Positions 20,037 to 29,860 of a DNA stretch of 39,951 nt are shown here, piece after piece (the first letter of the stretch is position 1; every line of letters starts with the position of its first letter). Source of the DNA: Chara braunii (Eukaryota; Streptophyta; Charophyceae; Charales; Characeae). Made by a program: the position numbers and the translations under genes. The stretch lies in NCBI GenBank assembly GCA_003427395.1, contig BFEA01000220.1, positions 628,809 through 668,759 of the forward strand, in the 5' to 3' direction. Under the pieces are notes generated by a model. It did not search any database and was not told the origin of the DNA. It was given only the letters and a program-made list of their open reading frames with translations.

Positions 20037-20220
20037 TAAGACCGAAAGTAACCCGTCCCGTAGCCTTATTGCACCTATGCCCCTGAGCCCCCGCCACAGG
20101 AGATCTCAGTTCTGACCTGGGACTCCACCCCCACTTTCCCAAAAATCCTTGACACACCCCTTTTCGCACTTCCAGGCCCACATCCCACTCTGATCAGGAA
20201 GTCGCTCTGGGCGTGAGGTT
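20037..20220 (+). repeat. 3' LTR of element 1, right part
   Basis: Continues the LTR after the insertion. 20040-20220 matches 1277-1457 with few differences, to the common end GGGCGTGAGGTT. The bases after it differ from those after the 5' LTR, which marks the element boundary. Confidence 0.92.
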
Positions 20221-20392
20221 GGGGCGTCACAGGGGCAAGGCGGAGGAAAGTGGGGCAAGGTGGGGGATTGAAGGCAGCGGAAGGTAGGGGAATGCGGAGG
20301 AAGGAAGGCGGGGCAAGGTGGAGGAAGGTGGGCCAAGGTGTGGGAGGGAAGGCAGGGGGGGGGGCGGGAAGGCGGGGAAAGGAGGTGGCCGC
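20221..20392. repeat. G-rich imperfect minisatellite, part 1
   Basis: Irregular repetition of units like GGAAGGCGGGGCAAGGTGGG. GGGGCAAGGTGGGGGATTGA occurs here (about 20252) and again after the U2-like sequence (about 20540), so both parts come from one array. Apparent proline-rich reading frames on the other strand are by-products of the C-rich repeat. Confidence 0.7.
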
Positions 20393-20492
20393 TTTTTTTT
20401 TTTTTTTTAGTGGCCCGGTGGGCCACGGACCAGATATTAAACTGATCAGAACAGATACTACACTTGATTTTAGCCAAAAGGCCGAGAAAGGT
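20393..20492 (-). pseudogene. U2 snRNA-derived retrosequence with A-tail
   Basis: On the - strand, 20492-20409 reads ACCTTTCTCGGCCTTTTGGC, then continues through the branch-point-pairing sequence GTGTAGTATCTG and the Sm-proximal AGTTTAATATCTG, matching the 5' part of U2 snRNA. It diverges after about 70 bases into a GC-rich hairpin (GTGGCCCACCGGGCCAC) and ends in A16 (T16 on +, 20393-20408). The 3' Sm and stem III-IV parts are missing. The truncation with an A-tail indicates a retroposed copy and not a functional U2 gene. Confidence 0.8.
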
Positions 20493-20562
20493 GAAGGCGA
20501 GGGGGGGGGAAGGCGGGGGAAGGTGCGGGAGGGAAGGCGGGGCAAGGTGGGGGATTGAAGGC
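20493..20562. repeat. G-rich minisatellite, part 2
   Basis: Continues the array seen at 20221-20392 on the other side of the U2-like sequence. Confidence 0.65.
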
Positions 20563-20864
20563 GATACTTGTAAAATGCCATAAGCTTGATTTTGTTTGTG
20601 TACTTGTCCAACAACTCCCCGAAAAATATTTTTTCTTCTATCAAACAGACCGTTAGCCTTAAGGTATTCCCTAAATCAGTTTTGCTGTTTATCTTCTTGA
20701 CTCCATTTTGTTATGATTTCCAAAATACTAGTTTCCTCAAAAAACTTGGTGATTGGAAATGGAACATGGGTTCCAGAATGAAAAAAATATAGTTTTTTGA
20801 AAATTAATCTTGTAGTTTTTGACTCAGTCCAGTTTTCACGAAATGTCTACTTTTCACGAATCTC
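20563..20864. other. AT-rich, nothing recognised
   Basis: No reading frame, RNA or repeat that I can support. It may be the 3' untranslated tail of the LINE remnant, which runs on the - strand and ends near here. Confidence 0.4.
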
Positions 20865-21960
20865 GTTTAAGGTCGACAGTGCTCCATCCGGGAGTAAGTG
20901 AACAATCTGCCCCAGCGTCCTTTGCTTATAAGGTCGAAACCCTACCACCCAGTCCCCTTCCCTAAAACTGATGCCTTTTCGAAAAGTTCGTACCCATGCA
21001 AAGGGGATAGAGAAAATGATCTACTCCAGGCGATCAGACAGCTGATGCACATATCTTAGTGTGCCCTTCACTCGGTCTACTGATTTGCAGTCCCTTGTTG
21101 TTGTGTCCCATATATCCTTAATATGCACTACCCCTTCTTCACCCACAGGGACCCGGGGGGGGACATAACTATTGAAAATGCAACCATTAGTATCGGTAAT
21201 CCAACAATTTTCAGAAAGGGGCTGACGCAATACCTCCTCATAGCAAGAGGGGAAAGGTTGTTTGGTAACGGTAGGTGTCGCCAATTTCTCAGAAAAGACG
21301 TCCATAAATTGTCCAAGACTATATCATTTATTGCATCGCCTCTTACCTCCTCCTCCCTGGACTGTGTCTGCACCCTAGGGGTACCCCAATTTCAATCCTC
21401 AATCCAAGTGAGAGGGTGTCTGTCCTCGGTGGATGGAGGGGCCAGCCTTCTGATTTGTTCTAGGGGTAGCACCTGCCACGGCGGTCTACCTGTTGAGAGG
21501 ATTAGGTTCTTAATCCATTGCAGTGACAGGGCTCTACACTGAAGTGTTGGATCTAGTACCCCCAAGCCCCCTTGAGTCTTTGGCTGGATGAGTGAGAGCC
21601 AGGCGACTCTTGGGATAACCTTCTTTTGTTGATGGTTGCCACTCCAAAGGAATGGGTGTCCTGATCTTTATTAGTTGTTGGTGTGCATTCTCTCCTTCGA
21701 GGAAGCCAGCGATTTTTACAGACTGCGTGAGTCTTGTCTCGACCAGTTTTCAGCCATCGGATCTATTTCTTTCTGTCTCTATCATCGGTTACGCCATGCG
21801 GTACCTGCTTTGAATTGTACCCTATGTGCAATCAGCATTCCGTTCATACCTGCAATTCCTCCTCTCCATGCTGTGCCAACTTTATGATGTCTTGTATTTC
21901 AGAATTCAATATTCTCAGTTGCGACAGTGGGGCCCAAGACTCTGGGCCAAGCTAAGGAAC
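20865..21960 (-). pseudogene. LINE (non-LTR retrotransposon) remnant
   Basis: Minus-strand translation from about 21660 gives FLWSG, KVIPRVAWLSLIQPK, QGGLGVLDPTLQCRAL and LQWIKNLI, the pattern of the region after the RT core in plant LINEs. It continues, with frame breaks, through WITDTNGCIFNSYVPP, VVHIKDIWDTTTRD and EGDWVVGF to about 20865. The segment 21960-21665 reads like the stretch just before the RT domain (an RWLKTGRDKTHA-like motif after a helical linker). The RT core itself is missing between them, so an internal deletion joined the two parts. Stops such as the TAG near 21019 confirm it is dead. Confidence 0.7.
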
Positions 21961-22130
21961 TGTGAAAGTGCTAGATGAGCGCCTTCCCCCGAACATAACG
22001 CACCCTGATAATCAATGTATAGAAGCCACGTTTCTGGTCTGGTACAGCCATAATGAGGGGGGAAGACAGTAGCATGAACCTCCCAACGTAGATGTCAGGC
22101 TCATGCTTATCTCGCACATATATAACCCAG

Positions 22131-22340
22131 TTTGCCCCAGTGTTGCTGTAGTCTTTATGCTTAGTAAGTATAATGGTCCGGCAGCCAAAATCCATGTACC
22201 CAGTCTACAAAATGTGTGATGCCTGTTATGACTTGACCAAAAGCAGAAAAGGGAGTGGTACCCCAAGGAGCTGTTTGCCCCAGTGCTGCTGTGGTCTTTA
22301 TGCTGAGCAAGGTACAATTGCCCAGCAGCCAAAATCCATG
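22131..22340. repeat. Direct repeat, about 67 bp, spaced 143 bp
   Basis: TTTGCCCCAGTG-T/C-TGCTGT and GCAGCCAAAATCCATGTA mark copies at 22131-22197 and 22274-22340 with roughly ten differences. The second copy ends just before the tRNA-like unit, so they may belong to one composite repeat. Confidence 0.7.
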
Positions 22341-22344
22341 TAAA

Positions 22345-22518
22345 AAGCAACTGGCCTAGCTCAGTTGGCACACCCCTAAACTGTTGAAATACAAACCTGA
22401 GTTCGAACCCCAATTGAATCAAATAAGTGAATGAGTGAATTCTGAATTAGCTAGGGTCAGTCAGTTCGATGACGACATCCCGAGGCCATCGCCCTGTTTT
22501 TTTTTTGTTTTTTTTTAA
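22345..22518 (+). mobile_element. tRNA-derived SINE-like unit
   Basis: TGGCCTAGCTCAGTTGG (22352-22368) fits a pol III A box and GTTCGAACCCC (22401-22411) a B box, at tRNA-like spacing. A unique body follows, ending in a T-rich tail (T10-G-T9, 22497-22517). The whole is about 170 bp. I did not find a second copy or clear target duplication here. Confidence 0.5.
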
Positions 22519-24185
22519 TCCGTGTAAACCCCGGTAACTCCACCAAAAGGAAAAAAGGGAGGGTTAACCCAAGGGACCGTAAAGAAACTATGGGGCATCC
22601 CCTGTTTCACATGAGGGGAGAGAAGGGGTGATAGGAGGTTGGGGCCAGGAGACAGAGGGGGAAGGGGCCAAGCTGAAAATAGTGAATAAATATAAGAAAT
22701 GAAGTCGGCTGTTGACAGTGGACCGCTGGTCATCATCCATGTTTGTCACTGAACTCAACAGGAGGAAAATGGCCACGAGGTCATTTATACCACCAGTAGG
22801 TTTCCCAGCCATTTCTCTGTGATGTGGCATGGCACGTGCTTGTCCTTCGGGGCTGAGCCTCCCAAAGCACTTTGCCTGATGACGCCAGCCAAAAAAAAAA
22901 AAAAAAAAAGCGCCGTGCTGTTTCTGTTTTTTTTTTGGCACGTAGCACAACTGCTACAGGAAAAAGAAGCTCGGAAGTACATTGAGAGGAATGCAACCAC
23001 TGTGTCACGCCAATCAGCGAAGTTAAAAAAGATAAAGAAGGCGAGGTTGAAAGCATAGCCATAGGAGGGAGAAAGACAGGGAGGGAGGTGAGATGCAGAT
23101 AGAAAGAGAGACTACACAAATGCAAAAGGAGATAGATGGATGTACTACGCGCAAAAAATGGCATTCAAATATGAATACATCGATCAAAGATCCGTGAGCG
23201 CTATTCTGGTGAAGTCCCAACCTTTCATTCGCTCACCAGTAGCGAAATCATCAGGGGACGAAAAAGTACATACTCAACTAGATCTATCCAATCTCTTAAA
23301 TAGACGACGCACAAAGTTCACACACAGCTCACCCTTCTATGGCTTTGTAGAGAGAAGTAAGAACATGGAGACAACGGGATTACCTGCAAAAAGAGCAAAG
23401 GAAGGTGCGAATGGATCCGTTATGGGCCTTTGAAACTATCCACGCTTATCGATTGGTCTGCAGAACTCGACTTGTCAAGGCTACCCAGCTGATTACTCGG
23501 GTATGGTTCAGAAAGCTTCCGAAGATAGCAACAATGTGCAGATGATGCAAATGTCGACTTCTGTTGAAGAGAGCGATAAACTGGGGAAGAATCAGGGAGA
23601 AAAGAAAGGAGGAGGTGAAGGAGAAGGGGAGATAAGTCCTTGTGACTGCAATGTCATACGGAGTAGGCATTCGGAGTCATGTTGGAGTGCAGTGGATCCG
23701 TGCTCAGATTGACCTTGTGGATGATCCTCACTGTCGTAGAATCTGATGCTCCTTTAATGCCCCGTTTTCAGCAGTCCTTCGCAGTTGATGCCAATCTCTC
23801 AAAACCCACGAAGTCACACATGTCATGAGAAGAGTCGACCAAAGAAGATCCATAAGCAGACAAACAACAAACATGCGTCGAAAGAATTAATGATCTGCAA
23901 TGGATGGCGTGGGTCCTTGGTCTGAGAGACTATGACTCTTTCCATATTTCGCAAAACCTGTACTGGTGCGAGGGGAGAACAGACGCATAGAGCCATCTCA
24001 ACCGTTTTCATCAGAGTTTTGACGAGGAAATTAATGGAGAGAAGGCGGGAAAGGAACGAAAAAATGAAAAAACAAAAAATCCATTGTTGAGCGCAATCCC
24101 TGCCGAGCTACCAATCCACTATACGAAAGTTTTTACATACAATCGCAGAGGGCATTTTCTCCTGCGCTGTAGCATAGGGAGTACG
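22519..24185. other. Intergenic, nothing recognised
   Basis: No conserved reading frame. There is an A19 run at 22890-22908 and a T-rich run nearby at about 22926-22936. Short frames such as 23140-23433 have no motif I can place. Confidence 0.5.
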
Positions 24186-24189
24186 CGCA

Positions 24190-24285
24190 GCCACGCTTGA
24201 TCGAACCCGCACGCGAACATTCGCTTGGGGCGCTGATCTTTCAAGCACAGCCCTATGCCGGTCGACTAAGATATTGCAACCACCA
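24190..24285 (-). other. Degenerate tRNA-like sequence
   Basis: On the - strand TAGTCGACCGG (24258-24268) fits an A box and GGGTTCGATCA (24199-24209) a B box. CTTGAAAG between them resembles a tRNA-Ser anticodon loop and a long variable arm would fit. The acceptor stem does not pair convincingly, so this is at best a tRNA relic or SINE head. Confidence 0.3.
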
Positions 24286-24538
24286 CGCCTTTCACTCTTT
24301 CACAAACATAATCTTCAAGAATAATTCTTTATGCCTAGTCCCTTCACAGACATCCCAACCCATAACTTGGAGTGTGCACGAACATCAGGGTGTCGTCCAT
24401 GCAAAAATTCATAATACGAACGCTCGGGCGAAGGAGGTCACAACATTCAACCATGCATACTCACACATTCGACCGTCATGGTGACGCTTTACGCGTTACC
24501 CACAATCGCGGGACCTTTCGTGGGTTTCAGGGTTGCGC

Positions 24539-24590
24539 ACGACACTTAAGTGTCGAACACAAAGTGTCGTGAAGGAAGCCTCCTTCACGA
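24539..24590. repeat. Palindrome and hairpin cluster
   Basis: CGACACTTAAGTGTCG is a perfect 16-bp palindrome, and AAGTGTCG occurs again 20 bp later. A perfect hairpin with 10-bp arms (TCGTGAAGGA and its complement) around AGCC lies at 24567-24590. No gene is nearby, so the function is unknown; it could be a repeat terminus. Confidence 0.7.
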
Positions 24591-24909
24591 TATAGAACGA
24601 TTGAAGGAAAAGTTGTTCAACTCTCGTGACGTCTCGGACCTTTAGGAAGTGCTTGGTGATAGGGAGAGTGTAACTGTCCAACATATAGGGTGAACCCTTT
24701 TTTGTTGGACAGGACCCTGATGAAGCTTAAGAGGTTTTGAAAGTATTCCTAGGTAATGGTGCCCTGTGTCACAAAACCAAGAAAGCGTCACCTATCGAGT
24801 TTAACTTAACGGAGACAACTCCATACTATATTTTGAACTACTTAGCGGTGATGCCCCGTAACGATATGAAAATAACAAAAGTTTGGGCAACACTTCCCCT
24901 AAGGAAGAG

Positions 24910-25020
24910 TGTTTGCAAAGAATGTACTAAATCAAATCTAAAGAGAAAACTCATAACTCAAAGGTTGTTCGCAGAGTATGTACTAAACCAAATCTAAAGA
25001 GAAAACCCATAACTCAAAGG
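24910..25020. repeat. Tandem duplication, 55-bp period
   Basis: Two adjacent copies sharing ATGTACTAAA-x-CAAATCTAAA, AGAGAAAAC and CATAACTCAAAGG, with a handful of differences. Confidence 0.85.
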
Positions 25021-25022
25021 CT

Positions 25023-26129
25023 ACCTAAAATAAACTAACTTTTTGGTTTTAGTAGAAATTTTGCAAGCACGTCCCTTAGCAAAAAAGACTTTCATAATTT
25101 CTACTGACTCCAAAGATTAAACTAACTCTAACCCAAAATGACTTTCAATGATTTTAACCAACTCTGCAACTTTAGCATAAATTTAGGCAGCATCTCCTCT
25201 AGGGAAGGAAGCTCTCATAATTTCTACTTACTCAAAAGCTAGCCAATATCTTACCAAATCAAGCATGCACATCAAGACAAATACGAAAACAGAAATAAAT
25301 GACTACCTGCCTATCACTCAAGCACGAGGCGAGCACTAACAGACTAAGGCCTAAACCCCACAGGAAAAATGTTGTAAAAGTGACGATTTTTGGGTTTTTG
25401 TGGAAATGTCTTTAAGAGTTTGCTTGCGGAACGACAAGACCCCACAGGAGAGTTTCTGAAAGCCACTTTCCACGAGCCTCGAAAGGCTGGAAACTGGAGA
25501 TGGACCAGATGGCGGTCGCTGACGTCCGTTCGAGAGGGTTTTGTTCCTGTTTCGGTTATCCGCTCGTAGCCGACGAGTTTCCAACGAAGGGCATGCCCCC
25601 CCCACCCCCTACTCTCTGGCTAGGGCACAAAATTCTGGTAGCAACTCCTCCCGTTACACTTTTTCGATGGGAAATCAATGTGAAAATACAAAATCTCATA
25701 TTTTCAACTACGGTTTTCCAGGCGGTGGGGTCCCATAAAACCTCCTCGCCCTCGTAAAATCGGCTTTCTTGAGGGTCTGATTTGTCCATTGACGTCCAAT
25801 AAAAGTTTTTCAACAACGTTTTTTCCACGATTTTTCCCTGTGGGAACCAGACCTAGGCTATCAAACTGAAATGAAAAGCAGGTGAGCGAAAAAAATAGAA
25901 TGCACGAACCAAATTCAAATCTAGTGCGCAAAGCAAAGGTATATCGATCAAAATTCATCTCTGCACATGTGCAAACCTTTCTCCTAATAGATATCTTATA
26001 TCTGAATTAAGGTGGATTTTAACTCTTCCAAAATTGTTCTCAGTCATACACATGCAGACTATCAAACACACTTGTCTGGACTATTCCTACAAGGAGATAA
26101 GTTGACTTTTGTCAACAAGTGAACTGACT
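25023..26129. other. Intergenic, nothing recognised
   Basis: AT-rich; no gene, RNA or repeat structure that I can support. Confidence 0.5.
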
Positions 26130-26768
26130 GACTTAGCAAAGCTCATGGATTAATAGTCGATACGACATCATATTCCGACCCATTCAAACCATTGCAAGCA
26201 AACGACAGCAAAGAGTCCGGATAAATCGATACGATATCACACCCAAACCCATTCAAACCTTTCATTCAAACAAGAGCAAAGCACCCAGATCAGTCGATAC
26301 GACATCATATCCAAACTCATTCAAACCTCTCAGGCAAATCTCAACAAAGCGTCCGGATCAATCAATGGAACATCACTTCTAGACTCATTCGACCCTTTCA
26401 GGCAAACGTCAACGAAGCGTTCGGATCAGTCGATGCCACCTCATATCCAAACCCATTCAAACCTTTCAGGCAAAAGTCAACAAAGCATCCTGATCAGTTG
26501 ATGCAGCATAACTTTCAGACCGATTCGAACCTTTCAGGCAAACATCAACAAAGCTTTCAAATCAATTGATGTGACATCATATCCAAACCCATTCAAACCT
26601 TTCAGGCAAACATCAACAAAGTGTTTTGATCAATCGATGCGACATCACATCCAGACCCATTCAAACCTTTCAGGCAAAAGTCAACAAAGCGTCCGGATCA
26701 GTTGATGCAACATCACTTCCTGACTCATTCAAAATCATCGCAGACAAACGAAAGCAAAGCGTCCAGAT
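26130..26768. repeat. 68-bp tandem satellite array
   Basis: Monomers beginning ATTCAAACCTTTCAGGCAAA start at 26182, 26251, 26319, 26387, 26455, 26523, 26591, 26659 and 26727, so spacing is 68 bp (once 69). Each includes a GCGTCCGGATCAGTCGATGC-like core and ends CATATCCAAACCC or CACTTCCTGACTC. A diverged partial monomer lies at the left edge. The period is not a multiple of three, and no frame is conserved. Confidence 0.95.
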
Positions 26769-26862
26769 CAGTGTCGTCACCGTGAACCTGATCGGTCGGT
26801 CATTTGGCCCTACTCCTGTGAACGGTCGTTCACGATGAACATGCAGACCACGAAAGAATGGT

Positions 26863-26895
<33 letters not shown>

Positions 26896-27269
26896 TGGGG
26901 GGGGGCACCCAGCTATAGTCGCCTCAAACCCCAGAGGGTGATGACACTAAAAAATTAAAAAAAAATTGAAATGACCTACAAAACAAGAAACAAAAATGCT
27001 TATTTTAGGTGGTTGCACGTTTTTTTCGTTTTTAATTAAAAAATATATTCTTCATGAAAAAAAAAATTGAAAGAATTATGGGGGGTTACCCTTAGATGAC
27101 CCCCACCCTCCTATAAACCCCTTCCCACCCCCCCCAGCCAAAAAAAAAAACAAAAAAAACGATCCTGCTCTCCATGAAATCCTTGAACTACCACAAGTCA
27201 CGATTTTCGTGACCGGTGACCGACCCTCGTTCACCAACCCCGTGAACAGTGAACGGGGGTAAGGCACTG
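26769..27269. mobile_element. hAT-type MITE, 501 bp, inserted in the satellite
   Basis: It starts CAGTGTCGTCACC and its reverse complement starts CAGTGCCTTACCC. CAGTG termini are typical of hAT elements. GTCCAGAT directly precedes (26761-26768) and directly follows (27270-27277), an 8-bp duplication as expected for hAT. The satellite monomer is interrupted in mid-repeat and resumes afterwards. It has no coding capacity, so it is non-autonomous. Internally it contains T31 followed by G-rich sequence, and inverted GTGAACG/CGTTCAC motifs near both ends. Confidence 0.85.
26864..26894 (+). repeat. Poly(T) tract of 31 bases within the MITE
   Basis: Uninterrupted T31 followed by GTG10, which is prone to length error. 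Confidence 0.9.
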
Positions 27270-27335
27270 GTCCAGATCAATCGATGCGACATCATGTCCA
27301 GGCCCATTCAAATCATCGCAAGCAGACATCGTGGA
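27270..27335. repeat. Satellite array resumed after the MITE
   Basis: GTCCAGATCAATCGATGCGA continues the monomer broken at 26768, followed by one diverged partial copy (CCATTCAAATCATCGCAAGC). Confidence 0.85.
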
Positions 27336-28127
27336 TTCCTTTTTAAGCAAATGAAATTAAACAAGCATAATAAATTCCCTCTGATTCAGTTCAAGTCGTG
27401 AATTAAAGTCAAGGACATATACAAAAAGTCAAAAACTAATTCGAACTGAATGAAGGGTAGTATAGATAGGGGTATACGGGATCTTAGAGGAGATCGTGTC
27501 GGCCTACCTCAAAGTGTCCTGCCTCCAGGGTCCCGCCTGAACCCCGGTGGAGACCCCGCAATTGCATGGACTGCTGAGCAGCCACAGATAAAAGTCAAAG
27601 CATCAGAATATGGTCTAGTCTAGATAGGATCCTGCTAGTCGTCTTCCTCTTAGAGGCCTCACAAATAAAAGGACCATCTGAGAGTAAGGAAAAAAGAAAG
27701 GACACTCAGTCACATGATACGAGGGAGGTGCGCTCAAGATCTCACGAGAGGGCCTTTGTGACGAACCATTTTCTGTAATCGTGTGACTTTCTGCGCGAAG
27801 CTGCCTTGGGGAAACAGGACGGGTCAGATGGGTGAGCCGTAGAGAGATGGGTCGGTTGGGCAAATTGCATGGGTACCCTCGTTTCTTTTGTTTTTTCATG
27901 GGAATCTGTCGGGTCGGTGTTGGGAAAGTCCCGCGCCGACGATTGGGTAACCGCGGCTTAACGAGTGCGATGGACAACGGTTGCCATGACTTCTTTCTTG
28001 TTCTGCTATGAGCTATGTTGCACGCCTAATGGCAGTCATGACCGGGGATGAAAAATCGGCCGACGGCCGAGTCGGTCAGGTTCAGCCACGGCCGACCAAC
28101 CAAGTTTGGTGCAACATTTTTTTTTCA
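27336..28127. other. Intergenic, nothing recognised
   Basis: No supported gene, RNA or repeat. The frame at 27615-27977 has no motif I recognise. Confidence 0.45.
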
Positions 28128-28135
28128 TATTTTAC

Positions 28136-28421
28136 TAGGCTACCAGCCGGGCCGCCCAGGTCCCGGGTGGCCAGCCCGTGCAAGGATCAGGTAAGGTCCC
28201 CCAAAAAAAAAAAAAAAAAAAAAAAAAATCTCAAAATTCTGAAAACAGACTACATTATGCAGAAAAATAAACTGAACAACTTTTGCCTCAGGGTCACATC
28301 GAAATTCTTCACCAGATTTAAAATAAAAAATAAAATTCAAACTTATTTATTTATTTATTTATTTATTTTAATTATTTTGGCCCGGCCGGGCAAGTGACCC
28401 CAGGCCACTCTGGTAGGCTAC
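28136..28421. mobile_element. MITE-like unit, about 286 bp
   Basis: The left end TAGGCTACCAG and the reverse complement of the right end (TAGCCTACCAG) differ at one base, and GC-rich arms continue inwards. TATTTTA occurs immediately outside both ends (28128-28134 and 28422-28428), consistent with a 7-8 bp target duplication. Inside are an A-run (28203-28226) and (ATTT)n at 28344-28369. The superfamily is not determined. Confidence 0.45.
28344..28369 (+). repeat. (ATTT)n microsatellite
   Basis: About six tandem TTTA/ATTT units inside the MITE-like unit. Confidence 0.9.
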
Positions 28422-28463
28422 TATTTTAGCAAAAAAAAAAAACAAAAAAAAAAAAACAAAAAA

Positions 28464-29303
28464 NNNNNNNNNNNNNNNNNNNNNNNNNNNNNNNNNNNNN
28501 NNNNNNNNNNNNNNNNNNNNNNNNNNNNNNNNNNNNNNNNNNNNNNNNNNNNNNNNNNNNNNNNNNNNNNNNNNNNNNNNNNNNNNNNNNNNNNNNNNNN
28601 NNNNNNNNNNNNNNNNNNNNNNNNNNNNNNNNNNNNNNNNNNNNNNNNNNNNNNNNNNNNNNNNNNNNNNNNNNNNNNNNNNNNNNNNNNNNNNNNNNNN
28701 NNNNNNNNNNNNNNNNNNNNNNNNNNNNNNNNNNNNNNNNNNNNNNNNNNNNNNNNNNNNNNNNNNNNNNNNNNNNNNNNNNNNNNNNNNNNNNNNNNNN
28801 NNNNNNNNNNNNNNNNNNNNNNNNNNNNNNNNNNNNNNNNNNNNNNNNNNNNNNNNNNNNNNNNNNNNNNNNNNNNNNNNNNNNNNNNNNNNNNNNNNNN
28901 NNNNNNNNNNNNNNNNNNNNNNNNNNNNNNNNNNNNNNNNNNNNNNNNNNNNNNNNNNNNNNNNNNNNNNNNNNNNNNNNNNNNNNNNNNNNNNNNNNNN
29001 NNNNNNNNNNNNNNNNNNNNNNNNNNNNNNNNNNNNNNNNNNNNNNNNNNNNNNNNNNNNNNNNNNNNNNNNNNNNNNNNNNNNNNNNNNNNNNNNNNNN
29101 NNNNNNNNNNNNNNNNNNNNNNNNNNNNNNNNNNNNNNNNNNNNNNNNNNNNNNNNNNNNNNNNNNNNNNNNNNNNNNNNNNNNNNNNNNNNNNNNNNNN
29201 NNNNNNNNNNNNNNNNNNNNNNNNNNNNNNNNNNNNNNNNNNNNNNNNNNNNNNNNNNNNNNNNNNNNNNNNNNNNNNNNNNNNNNNNNNNNNNNNNNNN
29301 NNN
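28464..29303. other. Assembly gap, 840 N
   Basis: Run of N between an A-rich stretch and a GA-rich stretch; low-complexity edges probably broke the assembly. The apparent frame spanning it has no meaning. Confidence 0.99.
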
Positions 29304-29860
29304 GAGAGAGAAAGCAGCTATGTGTGGGATGAGGTCTCTTCTTCCAGTTATCTGTATAATTTTGATTTATACTTTGGCCGATCTTGTTGCGGCCCTCTCG
29401 GACTTTCCTTGTAAATCGTTTCGGGTTTTTCTTTGTCGTTTTTGCCTTGTGTGTATGCATGAAATGGATGCGAACCCTTTTTGAGTGATCTTTTCGGATT
29501 TTTAGTCTTGTTCTGTGGTGCCTGCTTAATTCAAATTTCGTCACTTTCTAGTATCCATCTGCGTCGTGCAATAATCCCGGGTCAGATTGAAGACGCTCGC
29601 TATGGATGTTTGGGTTTAATCGTTAGCCTTTGATCGTCATCAGATCACCGACAATGCTGTGATGTGTTGGCCCTTGATGCCAGGGCAATCGCCCCCCCCC
29701 CTCCCCTTCTCTTTCCCTTCGTCACATGAATGACATGGATGTCAATGTAATAGTATGGGTAGGATAGTTCCATGTAGGTAGGACGCAATCTATACACCGA
29801 CACGAGAAACCCGAGTCCGATCCACTTTCGTTCATGTGCACGCTCACGTGTGACGCGCTT
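29304..29860. other. Flank between the gap and element 2
   Basis: No supported gene. Right of it begins the LTR end of element 2. Confidence 0.45.

Larger units (their letters stand above)
1..20220 (+). mobile_element. Ty3/gypsy LTR retrotransposon, element 1, decayed and interrupted
   Basis: The sequence after the AG run at 61-1456 is repeated at 10348-11567 and continues at 20040-20220, so these are the two LTRs. The second is split by a DNA transposon at 11568-20036. Between them, in order, are a tRNA-Met-type primer site, gag with a zinc knuckle, aspartic protease, RT, RNase H, a PHD-like finger, integrase and extra ORFs. RT before integrase is the Ty3/gypsy order. By eye the first 180 aligned LTR bases differ at eight positions, mostly transitions, so the insertion is not recent. 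Multiple in-frame stops and frameshifts make it non-functional. The left end lies outside the window. Confidence 0.93.

Noticed and set aside
20393-20492. Functional U2 snRNA gene
   Set aside because: Lacks the 3' half with the Sm site and stems III-IV, carries an A-tail, and no snRNA promoter elements were seen.
20075-20644. Proline-rich - strand protein
   Set aside because: Translation of the C-rich strand of the minisatellite and of the U2-like copy.
26130-27335. CRISPR array
   Set aside because: Whole 68-bp units repeat without unique spacers, and the genome context is eukaryotic; it is a satellite.
28426-29544. 372-residue - strand frame
   Set aside because: Mostly N bases of the assembly gap.
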